In this document: piece by piece, positions 11,019 to 23,671 of the stretch
Numbering within the stretch: position 1 is the first letter of the stretch
How the letters are laid out: each line of letters starts with the position of its first letter
DNA from: Peltaster fructicola
Lineage: Eukaryota; Ascomycota; Dothideomycetes
Direction of reading: 5' to 3'
Assembly (NCBI GenBank): GCA_001592805.2
Contig: CP051139.1
Coordinates: 248,001-312,000 of the forward strand
DNA length: 64,000 bases
The notes under the pieces: model-generated
The model's database searches: none
Seen by the model: the letters and a program-made list of their open reading frames with translations, nothing else
What the model was told of the DNA's origin: nothing
Made by a program: the position numbers and the translations under genes

Positions 11019-12734
11019 TCAGTTGCAGACGAATTTCGCGTATCGACCGAACTCCTCGTCCCGCAGCAACTCTTCCAGCTCGTCAGCAAACAACGAGACG
11101 ACGACCTCCAGTCCACCCTGCTGAAGTTTGGGAAGAATGATGCAAGTTCGATGTGCACCATTGAATCCAGCCATCAGTGGTCTGAGACGCTCTGCTCTAC
11201 CTCCATTGGCGAAGACACGATCTCCCAGGTTGAATTGCTCTGCCGGGAAACCTGCCAGACTGGTGATCTCCATTGCTGTGCCTTCTACTCTGGTGAATGC
11301 GAAATCGATGGCTGTATAGTCTTTGATTTCGCGAGCCAAAATGAGCGCTTGATGTACGTTTTCCCGAGTCATGGCTGAAGAACTTTCACGCACCAGGAGT
11401 GCTATCTCCTGGAGTGAAGTCTCCTCGCTGATCAGTTTATGAAGCGGATGTGACGCCTCGCTGAGCACAAGGAAGTTTCCAGTGTAGTTTGTTGTGTGGC
11501 TCGACGAATACACACCTCGTGCATCTGTAGGACATTGGAGAAGGGAGATCTGGTCCTGAGGATAAGTTACAGCATGCCTGGCATTGACCCGCGCTCTCAA
11601 AGAGCATCGCCAGAACAAAGCTAGGATGGCGTCGTTGCCAGATATCGCTGCACCACGTCGATCAATTCCCTTGAGATCTTTCTTCAGCTGAGCGAATTGA
11701 GTAGTAGAGATGTAGAAGACACACGATGACTGCATCTTTGGCCGTTCGGGGCGGTCTTGCTGATCAAGGTCGCCATCTTTGGAGGGAAGATGATCGCGAG
11801 TGACTGGAGACCCTCCGTTCGGTCTCTTTGAGGAGCCTGGAGGGAATGCCGTAGACATGACAGCGCTGTAGGCCGCAGTCTTCAGGGCACGCCAGTCGAC
11901 ATGCTCGAGTACGACGAGAACGTCGAATAGTATGGGCAGTATGCTCAGTGTAAGGAAGAGCAAATGCTTCAAGATCCGATCCATAGGTTGTACCTTGAGG
12001 CAGTTCTGTTGCAATTTCTTGTCAAGACCGACCATGGTCCATGCTGCAGGAGTTACATGTTCCAAAGTACTGCCATCATCATGCTCGTCGAAGACTCTGG
12101 TTACTATTCCGCGGTCCCATGTGTTCGATTGCAACCTTTTGGCAATCTCCTCAGCCTGCCAAGAAACTTCAAGCGATGACACAGCATTGCAATGTGCTGC
12201 CCATGCTTGCATGATAAGAGCCATGCCAAATGCATCAGCCACTGGATGGTAGAAAGCAACGCCAAGGAGACAGCCCCCTTCCACGAAGTTGACCTGTGCT
12301 CTGAACACGTCGGTTCCAGCGGCGACATTAGGTACAAATGGTGCGACTACGACAATGTCGTCTTCGAACAGGTTGCATGGGAATCCGAGGTCTTTGAGGT
12401 CTTTGTAAGTATAGCTAATCTCCTTCGAGAGGTCCTTTCTGTGCAATTGACGTGGGTCGACTCGTGGGTCTGTTGGAGGATTCCATGTGTCGTCATGTCG
12501 CAGCTCAAGCTGACCAGGAATCCAACCGGGTGAAGAAGGCGGCCGCAGAAACACTTTTCCTGAAAGCAATGGAATTTGATGCATGGTCTTGATAAGACCT
12601 TGGCGAAGGGTACTGTAGACTTCATCGGGAGTCACAGATGGCTGTATTGGCAGGTAGATGATCGCACGAACGTAAATTGGCGGTACCAAGACATCTGGAA
12701 TGGCAAGCTGAGAGCAGACTGATCCTTCGGCCAT
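11019..12734 (-). CDS. BAHD / trichothecene-acetyltransferase-like acyltransferase
   Basis: Intronless, 571 residues. The catalytic HxxxD motif is present as YHPVADAFG (His163, Asp167), placed as expected in the first half. The N-terminal layout (VPPIYVRAIIYLP, LSGKVFLRPP) and the C-terminal block (AIDFAFTRVEGTAMEI, GAHRTCIILPK) fit the fungal transferase family that includes trichothecene 3-O-acetyltransferase. The plant-type DFGWG box is not obvious. Such enzymes transfer an acyl group from CoA, or sometimes a carrier protein, to an alcohol or amine. In this cluster it could acylate the finished polyketide or release it from the PKS, since the PKS has no thioesterase. It is divergent from the regulator gene. 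Confidence 0.85.
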   Translation of the reverse strand: MAEGSVCSQLAIPDVLVPPIYVRAIIYLPIQPSVTPDEVYSTLRQGLIKTMHQIPLLSGKVFLRPPSSPGWIPGQLELRHDDTWNPPTDPRVDPRQLHRKDLSKEISYTYKDLKDLGFPCNLFEDDIVVVAPFVPNVAAGTDVFRAQVNFVEGGCLLGVAFYHPVADAFGMALIMQAWAAHCNAVSSLEVSWQAEEIAKRLQSNTWDRGIVTRVFDEHDDGSTLEHVTPAAWTMVGLDKKLQQNCLKVQPMDRILKHLLFLTLSILPILFDVLVVLEHVDWRALKTAAYSAVMSTAFPPGSSKRPNGGSPVTRDHLPSKDGDLDQQDRPERPKMQSSCVFYISTTQFAQLKKDLKGIDRRGAAISGNDAILALFWRCSLRARVNARHAVTYPQDQISLLQCPTDARGVYSSSHTTNYTGNFLVLSEASHPLHKLISEETSLQEIALLVRESSSAMTRENVHQALILAREIKDYTAIDFAFTRVEGTAMEITSLAGFPAEQFNLGDRVFANGGRAERLRPLMAGFNGAHRTCIILPKLQQGGLEVVVSLFADELEELLRDEEFGRYAKFVCN

Positions 12735-13398
12735 CTTGTCTCTTGTGTAAGCTCCTTAGATAGCTCTGTTGTCAGAATTGCTGTACTGCAGAGCAGAGTA
12801 GTGCAATGTTGATGCTGCAGATGGTGAGGGATATCAATGTGGCCATGTCTCAACGTATTGCCCGAATTGGCCTCGCATCCTGCTTCATTTGATTGCTCCT
12901 GATTACAGACGAACAGGCATCGGCTGCCTGCTTTGAGATGATGCCGATGCATCGATGGGTTTCGCATCCTGCCGTTCGCTATATTGACCAACAACTAACA
13001 GCAGCTGCACTGCGCCAAGTCGGATATGTAAGCAGGCTGCAAAGTCTCTCCTGCAAGCCCGACCCTCCTTGATCCTTCGAGCATGATTCCTTATCATTCG
13101 ACCACTCGTTGGGAGGTGTGATTGATCGCTGTGATCAAACACGAGTAGGGTCAGATTCCACTGGATGTGACTGCGCTGCCCACTGGCAAGCTAGGTCGAC
13201 GTTGAAGTGCCGCGAGCCTGCATTGTGGTTCCTGTTGCCCAAAGGTGTGATCCTGACTGTATCATTTTGATACACAACTTAGTTGTCGAAGAGGTCATCC
13301 TCTCTCCTACAATAGCATGTCTTGTTGATAGCGCTCGTTCTTGCTACAAGTTCGACACCACCCTATGCTGCGCGAGCACGTCTGCCTGGAGCTCGACC
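12735..13398. promoter_or_regulatory. Divergent promoter, acyltransferase / Zn2Cys6 regulator
   Basis: These 664 bp lie between the acyltransferase ATG (12734, minus) and the regulator ATG (13399, plus). Open frame continues upstream of 13399 without an ATG, so an unseen leader exon for the regulator cannot be excluded. No clear Zn2Cys6 target palindrome was recognised. Confidence 0.45.
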
Positions 13399-14737
13399 AT
13401 GCTGGGCACCTGGAAAGTGAATGGCGGTGGAGAAACACGCCAATTCAGCCAATACACGAACACTGTGCAACAATCGCGATCGCTGAGGCGCAACAATGCT
13501 CGGTGGGCGTGTTATCTTTGCAGGAGCAAGAAGGTGAGTACGCCTTTCTTGCGTATGCTGATGACTTGAGTGAGGCTCACTTTGCTCACAGCTCAAATGC
13601 AGCGGTGATGCAGGCGGCTGCGATCGATGTCACAGCTTAGGAACCGCATGCAAGTATCCGCCAAGTGTTGAAGAAAGTAGAGCGCGAGAAGAGTCTGAAG
13701 AACTGGTTAGCTCGCGGACTCGACGTCATTCTGGTGACAGCGGCTTCGACGAGATTGCAACACAAAACACATCACTGTACGAAACGACACGATCGCGCCT
13801 CGATAGCATTGATGGTACATTGTCTTTGGACACAGGTCCGTCCAACGGAAACGATGACGATGGCATACACGCGTCCGACAATCCGAGAAATGGAGAGGAG
13901 CAGATTCTGACCGACTGTTGCGCTGACATCGACTATATACTCGATGCAGGCACACACGCAAGCAATGCGCTTCACGATCCGGATTTGACCACCGAAGCAT
14001 CACCTCAGGGTGTGTATGAGGGTCGCGTTGCCAGAGTTGGTATCGCAGACGCAGATTCGCACCTTCCACGTGGTTTCGTGGCGCCTCCTTGCTTCACCGC
14101 CGACACCGATTACACGCCTTGGACAGACTTGTCCTGGGCTACAGATACTTCGTACGATGCTGAGGGCGGGGAGCTGAGTGCAGAACCACTTGAGCCTCCG
14201 GCGACATCTCGATTCGGCAACGACGTGCATTACATGCTGCACGACGCTACATTCGATGCATGCGAGTGCTTGCGGACTGCAGCACACGTGTTACACGAGC
14301 TCAGCACGCATGCGAGTCTGGCTGGATCCCCAAGTAAGCCAAGCCTAGATCGACACCTGGAGATATTCGATTCCAGCACACGCCGTCTTCACAGCATACC
14401 ACATTGCACAGCTTGCAGAACTCGATCTGAGAACATGATGGTCAACGCCATGGCATTACAGCAGCTATGCATCGTATGCGAGCAAATGTCTAAAGTAGCA
14501 GAATCCGACTCAGGCAACAGCACTTGTTCTATCGACATTCGAATCGGACAGTTCCAGGTCCCTGTTGGCAGCGAAAGAGCAAAAATCTATGCCACAATCG
14601 TGCTATCACAGTTGAACATCATGAAAAACCTGGTCAAGGATTTCAAGATGGTGTCAGCATGCATGCCGACACCTTTTGCGTTGCTACAGAGCATTGAGAA
14701 CAAGATTCAGAAGTTGTGCACCATACACCATACATAA
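13399..14737 (+). CDS. Zn2Cys6 pathway regulator, AflR-like
   Basis: Two exons, 13399-13533 and 13592-14737, give 426 residues. The intron splits the zinc cluster: exon 1 ends with ACYLCRSKK and exon 2 begins LKC. Spliced, the six cysteines are 38, 41, 48, 55, 58 and 65, the exact Cx2Cx6Cx6Cx2Cx6C spacing of a Gal4-type DNA-binding domain, with basic residues between Cys 2 and 3. The C-terminal third has an AflR-like block (CSIDIRIGQFQVPV, then an amphipathic helix around VLSQLNIMKNLVKDF). The position just upstream of the PKS, in the same orientation, and divergent from the acyltransferase marks it as the likely pathway-specific activator. The start is the first in-frame ATG. Confidence 0.88.
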
Positions 14738-15743
14738 GACTTTGCTATGCTATACATGAAGCTAGACACTCAATGACAACAACAATGGAATGCTAGGCGG
14801 CACGCTTGTCTCTCGACCAGCAACGAGGACGATCTGTATGATATGCTGGCTGCGAGGCTGCTTATGCGACCATCAGAGAAGGGTCAAGAGACCACAAAGC
14901 AATGGCAGCCTGTCTTATGACCACAGATCTTAGCAGAGTGAGCCCGACCCATGGTACTGCATATCAGCGGTCCTGGATCCTTCTAATCCGTGGCTTCACA
15001 AGGCATTGAGTGCAAGTACACCTACCACGAACGTTTCGAGACTGTGCCTTGGATTGCCTCTGGCATCCGCACAAACAAGAACAGGAATCCTACAAGTATC
15101 ACAAATACCTAGACTTGTGGAGTTCTCTTATCTGTTGCATACTGGAAGGATCTCACCCACATGCCATCACCTGCTGGTTCTCGAGCGATCAAGCAACCGC
15201 GTGCTAGCACAGCCCATGTCACATACTCAGCAGTGACTATCCGGCCATTAGATCCTGGGAAAGGGCATCAGGCCAGTGATTCAGCAAAGCTATGAGTCTC
15301 AGGCGCTTATGCAGGCTCCGAAAACGGCTTACGGACGAAGGTATACACAGATCTGAACGATGCTATTCATAGCTTTGGCTGTTCTTGGGCTAATGTGATG
15401 AACAGAGGCTTGCATCTTTGCCAATAACCGAACATCTCGATATCTGCCTGAAGTAGTAGCAACTCCTGCAGGATCTATGCTCAAAGATATCCGGACTTCC
15501 TAATCCAGCTTCCGAGCAGAATACACAGACCGATGCATGGTTTTGATCAACATCGCAGGATGACTACCACATGTTTGGTCCCTGATCCTGCGGACGGCGT
15601 AACATGGCCTTCATTCCGAGCGAATCTCTAAGCACGAAGCACTGTATAAGACCCGATCTGGTCCTACAGCCTCCAAAGTACCTGCATTATGCTGTCACAT
15701 TGCATTACTTTCAACAAGACTTCATACTAGAACCATAGACAAG
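14738..15743 (+). promoter_or_regulatory. PKS upstream region with TATA box
   Basis: 1.0 kb between the regulator stop and the PKS ATG. No gene is seen. TATAAG at 15645-15650 lies about 95 bp upstream of the ATG, a plausible core promoter. Confidence 0.5.
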
Positions 15744-18700
15744 ATGTCTCCATACATCTCCTCCCGGGCGTCCACGGATTCAGTTCCGCAGGCGGACGAC
15801 CTCATCGCCGTCATTGGTATGAGCTGCAAGTTTCCAGGCGATGCTGATACTCCTGAACGCTTGTGGGAGCTCTGTCAAAGTGGCAAGAATGCTTGGTCAG
15901 AGGTACCACCAGAGAGATTCAACGGCAAGGCCTTCAAAGACCCAGACTACAAGGAACCGGGCACTATCAACGCTGCAGGCGGACATTTTCTGAATGCAGA
16001 TGTCTCTAAGTTCGATGCGTCGTTCTTCAACTTCACCTATGACGCTGCCAGTACCATGGATCCTCAGATTCGGTTGCAGCTCGAATCGGTGTTCGAAGCC
16101 ACAGAGGACGCTGGTCTTCCTTTATCACGACTTGCAGGCAGCAACACCTCTGTCTTCGCTGGCTGCTTCACCAAAGACTACAATGATGCACTTGCAAGAG
16201 ATCCTGACAACATCCCACAGACCATCTTGACAGGCAATGGCTCGTCTATGGTATCTAACAGGACCTCTCACTTCTTTGACCTCACTGGTCCTAGCATGAC
16301 TATCGACACAGCTTGTTCTACAAGCTTGACCGCTCTGCATCTAGCATGCCAAAGCTTGAAGACAGGCGACTCCACCATGTCTATTGTCACTGCAACCAAT
16401 CTGATTCTGTACACAACTACTTTCGTAGCACTCTCAAACCTTGGACTGCTGGGCGACTCAGGCAAGTGTTACGCTTGGGATGATCGTGCACATGGCTACG
16501 GTCGAGGCGAGGGTGTCGCTACATTGATCATCAAGCCACTAAGCCGAGCGATTGCAGACAAAGACAACATTCGAGCTATCATTAGAGGCTCTGCACTTAA
16601 TCAAGATGGCAAGACTCCAACAATCACATCACCATCCGTTGCTGCGCAGATCGCTCTGATGCGAGACTGCTACCGAGACGCTGGCATAGACCCCAAGGAC
16701 ACTCCATATGTTGAAGCACATATGACAGGAACTAAAGTGGGTGATCCCATCGAGGCCGAAGCCATCAGCACAGTCTTCACAAGAGATCGATCACCAGGCG
16801 ATCCGGTCTACGTTGGCTCGATCAAAACCAATGTTGGACACACGGAAGCGACCAGCGGCATCGCAGGCGTCATGAAGGCTATCCTTGCTGTTCAGAAAGG
16901 ATTCATCCCACCAAATGCAATCTTTGACCGCCCAAATCCCAACATTGACCTTGAGCTGCTCAAGGTCAAGGTGCCAACACAGCTTATACCATGGCCACAG
17001 GGAGCTGTGAGACGTGTCTCTATCAACAACTTTGGTTTCGGAGGAGCCAATGCACATGTTATTGTAGAAGCATTCAATCGTGAGAGCACTGCTCACGGAC
17101 AAGCTGAAGCAACAACAGCTACAACGAATGGTCATAACGGCATCAACGGGACCAACGGTACTAATGACTCGACACACTACCAGCATCCTCTGAAGTTACA
17201 GAAGGCTGCAAAGACAGAAGCTGCTCTTCTGATCGAAAGACAGAGCAACGGGAACAGCAACGGGACGGCCAATGGGCAAAACACAGTTGATGCAGGCTCG
17301 AACGGTGTTGCAAGCGTGCCACAATCCATCTTCGTCTTGAGCAGCAAGGACAGCGGCGTCACTGACAGCATGCGTGCCAATCTTGCACAATGGCTTGAAG
17401 AGAAACGCAAAGCTGGCGAGCAAGTCGATCTCGCAAGCCTCTCCTACACTCTGGCTGAGCGCCGCTCTCGCCTGCCATTCGCTTCTGCGGTCATTGCCGA
17501 CAGCGTGGACACCCTCATCACTGCACTCAATGAGAGCAAGAAAGCTACCATTGCTCGTGAAGCACCTCGTATCGGGTTTGTCTTCAATGGTCAGGGAGGC
17601 CAATGGTTCGCTATGGGTCGAGAGCTGTTTGCTTACCCTGAGTTTGCACAAGCGATGCAGGAAGCGGATGCCATCATCAAAGGGCTCGGAGCAAGCTGGT
17701 CTCTGATCGATGAACTGCACAAGGACGAGAGCATAAGTCGTGTGCAAGAGCCGGCATTCAGCCAGCCTCTATGCACAGCTTTGCAGCTAGCATTGGTCAG
17801 GCTGCTCAAATCCTGGAACATCGAGCCTTATGCTGTTGTGAGTCACTCAAGTGGTGAAGCAGCAGCCGCGTACTGCGTTGGCGGTCTCACCTTTGCCGAA
17901 GCGTTAGGTGCGATCTACTACCGCGGTCTGCTCACTGAGAAGTACATGCATGCGAATGCTAAGAAAGGTGCTATGCTGGCCGCTGGTGTGAGCCCTGCCA
18001 CTGCACTGCCATACCTTGATGCCCTCGAAGTTGGCAAAGCAGTCGTTGCTTGCATCAACAGTCCAGAGAACGTCACTCTCTCTGGCGACGAGGACGCCAT
18101 CATCAAGCTCGAAGAGTTGCTCAAGCAGGACAACCATTTCGCCCGTCGGCTTAAAGTCGAAGCTGCTTATCACTCTCACCACATGCTTGCCATGGCTGAT
18201 GAGTACTTGGACCTCTTGAAACAGGTCATCAAGCCGAAGGAAGGCCCACTTGACCACGTATATGGCTGTCCAGTGACTGGCGAACTCCTTACTGATTACG
18301 CACAACTGGGCCCGGCTCACTGGGTCCAGAACCTGACACAGGCAGTTCAATTCTCATCAGCGCTTCAAAGCATCTGTCTTACCAAGCCAGATTCTTCTCT
18401 GAGTCCTGTTGACTTCTTGCTCGAGATTGGACCCTCTGGTACGATGGCAGGACCTATCAGACAATGCTTGCAAGTACCTGAGATGCGCGGCCGCACTGTA
18501 GCCTATGCCTCGTGTCTCACGAGAAATGCCAACGCTATCAACACAATGCAGCAGACAGTCTGCACTCTGGTTTGCAAAGGCCAGGCTGTCAATCTTAGCC
18601 GCACCTCGCCAGGATCAGACAAGCGTGAGCCTCACATGCTCACCGACTTGCCACTCTATCCATGGAACCATACCACGTCTTACTGGAAGGAGCATCGCAT

Positions 18701-21700
18701 GGTAAGAGCTCATCGCTTCAGAGCCGATCCGCCTGTTGAACTGCTTGGCCATATTGTGCCCGGAACCAACTCATTCACACCAACTTGGCGCTCATTCCTC
18801 AAGGCTTCAGAGCTACCGTGGCTGAGAGACCACGTTGTGCAGTCAGAAATGGTGGTGCCCGGCGCAGGATATGTCATTATGGCTATCGAAGCCGTCAAGC
18901 AATTGTTGAAGCCTATCGAGGGCACATACACAGGTTTCATGCTGCGTAAGGTCGACATCTTGCGTGCATTAGTGGTACCAGATACGGAAGATGGCATTGA
19001 GGTGCAGCTTACATTGAGCCCATGTGCAGAGTCTGAGCTCGACAGCCGAGGATGGTGGAAATTCAACATCTACTCTGTGACACATCAGGATAGTACTTGG
19101 ACTGAGCACAGCAGAGGTTACATCGCATTGAAGCAGAAAGCATCGACATCTCAAGAGGTCGACGAGTCCAGCGCTTCATTGTTCCAAGACAAGTGGACTG
19201 AAGCTCAAACTCGGGCCTGGTCGAAGTCTGACCCAGAGGAAATCTTCACCAAGCTTCGAGAAAGTGGCATAGTGCATGGACCGCTCTTCCAAAATCTGCT
19301 GGACGTGCGAGTGAGTGCGCCACACTCATCGACTACCTTCTGGATCCAGGAGTGCAAGGTTCCGAAGACTGGTCTCCCGTCTGAGCTTGTCATACATCCC
19401 ACGACTCTGGACTCGATATTCCAGGCGGCATATCCTGGCCTTGCCTCGGAAACATTGAAGGGATGCATGGTGTTACCAAGATCCATCGAACAGGTCTACA
19501 TCTCAGCATCTATTCCGCAGGCCGGCGGTCATCTTCTGGAAGCTCGAGCGGAAGTCAAAGATCTTGGGAGGAAAGGATTTTCAAGCACACTCACGATTGT
19601 GGATAGCGATGGCATGTCGGATGAGCCTGTAGCTCGTGTCACCGGTCTCTTCTGTCAGGCTGTGCCTATGGGCGCGGTGCAAAGGCAGCACGACGATCCG
19701 CGTACTTGTTTCAAGATGGTCTGGCGACCTGACTGGACCTACCTATCAAGCGCTGAGTTGAAGAGACCTATCACTTTCTCGGCCGATCCCTCCGACGTCG
19801 ACATGGCTAACACGCTGGATCGTGCCGCGTACCACTTCATTCACGACACCCTGTTGAAGCTTACAGCAGAGGATGTGCAGGGTCTAAGCTGGCATCAGCA
19901 GAGGTTCCTCGAGTGGATGCGCCTTCAGGATCGTCTCGGTGCTGAAGGCAAGCTTGGAAGGAACAGCCAGTCTTGGGCAAACTGCAGTCAAGGAATCAAG
20001 CAGCTCCTTTACGATGAGGTACAGACGTCCAGCGTCAATGGTCGTCTGCTTTGCCGCATTGGTTTCTCTCTGCTTGACATCATGCGCAACAAGGAGGCTC
20101 CTCTGGAACTGATGATGCGTGACGGGCTGCTCTACGAGACGTATGACAAAGCCACACGTGCGGCGCGTCTGAGTGCCCAAACGAAGCACCTAATCACTCT
20201 TTTCGCTCACAAACAACCTCATGGACGAATACTCGAGATCGGAGCTGGTACAGGATCAGCGACAACTCGCGTGCTTGACGCACTATCTCAGGAGACATCT
20301 GCAAGTGGTGCACTGATCTCTCGTTATGACTTTACCGACATATCCTCAGGCTTCTTCGAGCAAGCAAAGACGAATTTCGCTGCATGGAGTGGCGTCATGA
20401 ACTTTCAGAAGCTCGACATCGAGTCTGATCCGGCAGCTCAAGGTTTCGAGTTGGGAAGCTACGATCTTATCGTCGCATGTCTTGTTCTACATGCTACGCA
20501 AGACCTAGAGGTCACCATGGCCAACGTGCGCAAGCTCATGAAGCCTGGCGCAAAGTTACTGCTGATCGAGACGACTCGAGACACTCTCGATGCACAGCTC
20601 ATTTTCAGCACATTGCCAGGCTGGTGGCTAGGCAAGGACAGAGCCAATTCGCCTAACGTTAACACTGAAGAGTGGAACAGGATCTTGAAGGCCACAGGCT
20701 TTTCAGGCGTTGACTTGGAGCTGCGCGATTTCGAAGAGGATCATGCATACTCAATCAGCACAATGCTGGCCACTGCCTCTGAGAGCCCAAGATACCCTGA
20801 AGCTCTGACAATTGTGACCTCTGAAGCTACATCAGAATCCTGGGCACAGAAGTTCGCAGCATCACTCACACAAGCAACTGGTAGCAGCGTGTCTGTCAAG
20901 CCACTCCATCAGCTCCAAGGAGAACAACATTGCATCTTCCTTCTTGAGATGCTGCAACCTCTGCTGAACCAAATGGATGAAAGCACATTTAGCGATGTAC
21001 ACAACGCACTTCTAAGCTCGCAAACTGCTCTGTGGGTCGCCAATGGCGACTATGCGAACGGCGTGAAGCCGGATTCTGCTTTGCACACTGGTCTGTTGCG
21101 AACCTACCGAGTTGAAGAGGTCCTTAAGCGACTAGTGTCTTGCGATCTGGCTACTCCTGAGGATCCTTGGACCGAAGCAAATGCTGGCATTCTGGTCAAG
21201 CTGATTCAGAAGACCTTCGATCTTGGAAAGCCTCTTGATGAGATCGACACCGAGTATGCTGTGCGAGACTCGCAGGTCCAGATCGCTCGTGTCTATCAGG
21301 ATGCCCGTACCAACGACTCCGTGAAAGCACTTTCGAAGGGCACTGAGCCAAGACTCCAACCTTGGGTCAATAACGAGATTCCGCTACGCATCGAGGTAGG
21401 CACGCCTGGCTTGCTCGACAGTCTGATGTTCGTGCCAGACAAGAGCCTGTGCGAGCCACTGCCCGAGGAATACATAGAGATCGAGCCTACTGCTTTTGGA
21501 CTGAACTTCCGCGACGTCTTGTGTGCGCTCGGGCACATCGATGGCAACGTTCTTGGCTTCGAGTGCAGTGGCATCGTGACCAAGACGGGATCACGTACGC
21601 ATCAATCGGGACTCAACACTGGAGATCGTGTATGCGCTGTCATGCTCGGCTCATTTGGCACCAAGGTGCGTGTACACCACACCTGGTGTGCTCGTGTACC

Positions 21701-23649
21701 AGACACAGCAAGTCTGGAAGATGCGGCTAGCATGCCATTGGTGTATGCCACAGCTTATCAAGCACTTGAAGTGTGTGCTCGTCTTCAAGAGGGCGAGTCA
21801 GTGCTCATTCATGCTGCTAGCGGTGGTGTTGGTCAGGCTGCAATCATGATGGCACAACTCAAGAAGGCTAGAATCTTCGCTACTGTGGGAACTGATGCCA
21901 AGAAGCAATTCATTCACGATACATATGGCATCCCACTCGACGACATCTTCTCTAGCAGAAACGACTCTTTCGCTGCTGCAGTCATGGCGAAGACCAATGG
22001 AGCTGGTGTCGACATCGTCCTCAATTCTTTGGCTGGCAACCTTCTGAAGGCATCCTGGGAATGCCTCGCATACTTTGGACGCTTTATTGAGATTGGACGT
22101 CGAGACATTGAGCAGGACAAGGCTCTGAGCATGCTTCCCTTCAGTCGTGTGACTACTTTTGCGACGGTCGATCTGAACTACCTGATCAGGCTGCGTCCAA
22201 ACTTGGTCAATGAGGTTATGGGCGCGGTTATGCAGCTATGGCAAGCTGGCAAGATAAGACCTGTGGCACCAGTAACGGCGTTCCCGATGTCAGAGATCAC
22301 CAGTGCCTTCCGATTGATGCAGTCTGGAAAGCACCAGGGCAAGATCATCCTCACGCCAAAGCCGGACGATCAGGTACAGGTACGTATTAGATCGACAGCT
22401 ATCATTGCTTTAGTGAGCAGTAAACTGACCACCTTTCCAGGTTCTACCCCTGGTCAATCACTTCAAGTTTGCTCCAGATGCGTCCTATCTCATCGCGGGA
22501 GGTCTTGGTGGCATTGGCCAAAGTCTTGCACGATATCTGACTTCTAATGGCTGTAAGCATCTCATCATGCTGTCCAGGTCTGCGGCACAGCATAGTGATG
22601 CCGACAACCTGATCTCGGATCTCAAGTCACAAGGTTGTGCAGTCAGCATCAGAAATTGCGATGTGTCTGATGCACAAGCACTTCAATCTACTATGGAGGA
22701 TCTGGAGAAGAGCGGTGTCCCACCAGTTCGTGGCGTGATCCAAGCTGCGATGGTGCTGAAGGTATGCAAATAAGCTGATCCTCTAAAGCTGTTCACTGAC
22801 CTGTTGTGACAGGACTCTGTCTTCGAGACCATGACCCACGAGAAATGGCAGGCAACACTTGGGCCGAAGATCGATGCGACATGGAACCTACACAACACTT
22901 TGCCGGATCTCGATTTCTTTGTCATGCTCTCTTCCGTTGTCGGAATGATGGGTAGCCCAGGACAATCAAACTATGCAGCGGGCTCAGCCTTCCAGGATGC
23001 CTTCGCGCGGTTTCGAGTGCGACAGGGCCTTCATGCTGTCTCGATCGACCTCGGTTCGATTGGTGGCGTCGGTCATGCTGCCAAAACCGATGGTGTGATC
23101 GAGAGACTGAGAGGCTTAGGCTTTGAGCCAATCGAGGAGATGCAGATGCTTCGAATCATCGAGATGGCCATGTCTCGCGTCAACGAGACGGTGGACACCA
23201 GCCAAGTCATCACCGGTCTCAGCTTGTGGGATGAGACTATGGAAGTTCTTTGGGCCGCCGATCATCGTCTATGGACTCTGAAGAGGAACAACGTACATGG
23301 ACAACAAGACGACGAGACCGCAGGGCCCAAACTTGGATCACAACGTGATCTCAGAGAGGCCATGACCAAAGCCAAGACACGGGAACAGGCAGTACAATGC
23401 TGTCTCGATGCCCTCATGAACAAGATCAAGGGCATCTTCGCCTTGTCCGACGATGCTGTCGATCCTTCTCAACCACTGACAGACTTTGGTGTCGACTCAT
23501 TGGTTGCTGTGGAGGTCAGAAACTGGCTATCATTATCACTGCAGGCTGATGTCTCGATCTTTGACATCATGCAGAGCGCATCCTTACAAGTGCTTGCGGA
23601 GAAGACGGTGGAGAAGAGCCAGCTTGTGAGTGCTAGCATACTAGCATAG
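15744..23649 (+). CDS. Highly reducing polyketide synthase (KS-AT-DH-MT-ER-KR-ACP)
   Basis: Three exons (15744-22379, 22441-22761, 22813-23649), 2597 residues. KS: Cys191 in DTACSTS, His326 and His366. AT: Ser702 in SHSSG. DH: His1030 (LRDHVV) and Asp1223 (TTLDSIFQA). C-methyltransferase: SAM motif GAGTG at 1500-1504. ER: SGGVG at 2026-2030. KR: GGLGGIG at 2232-2238, Tyr2373 in QSNYAAGSAF. ACP: Ser2548 in GVDSL. All seven domains keep their key residues, so it should make a reduced, C-methylated chain. The protein ends shortly after the ACP with no thioesterase or reductase, so release needs another enzyme or water. Deviations: EAHMTGT in place of the usual EAHGTGT around the KS His, and VSHSSG instead of GHSSG in the AT. 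Both introns fall near the ER/KR linker and in the KR. Confidence 0.96.
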
Positions 23650-23671
23650 ATAGACACAAGCATACAGAATA

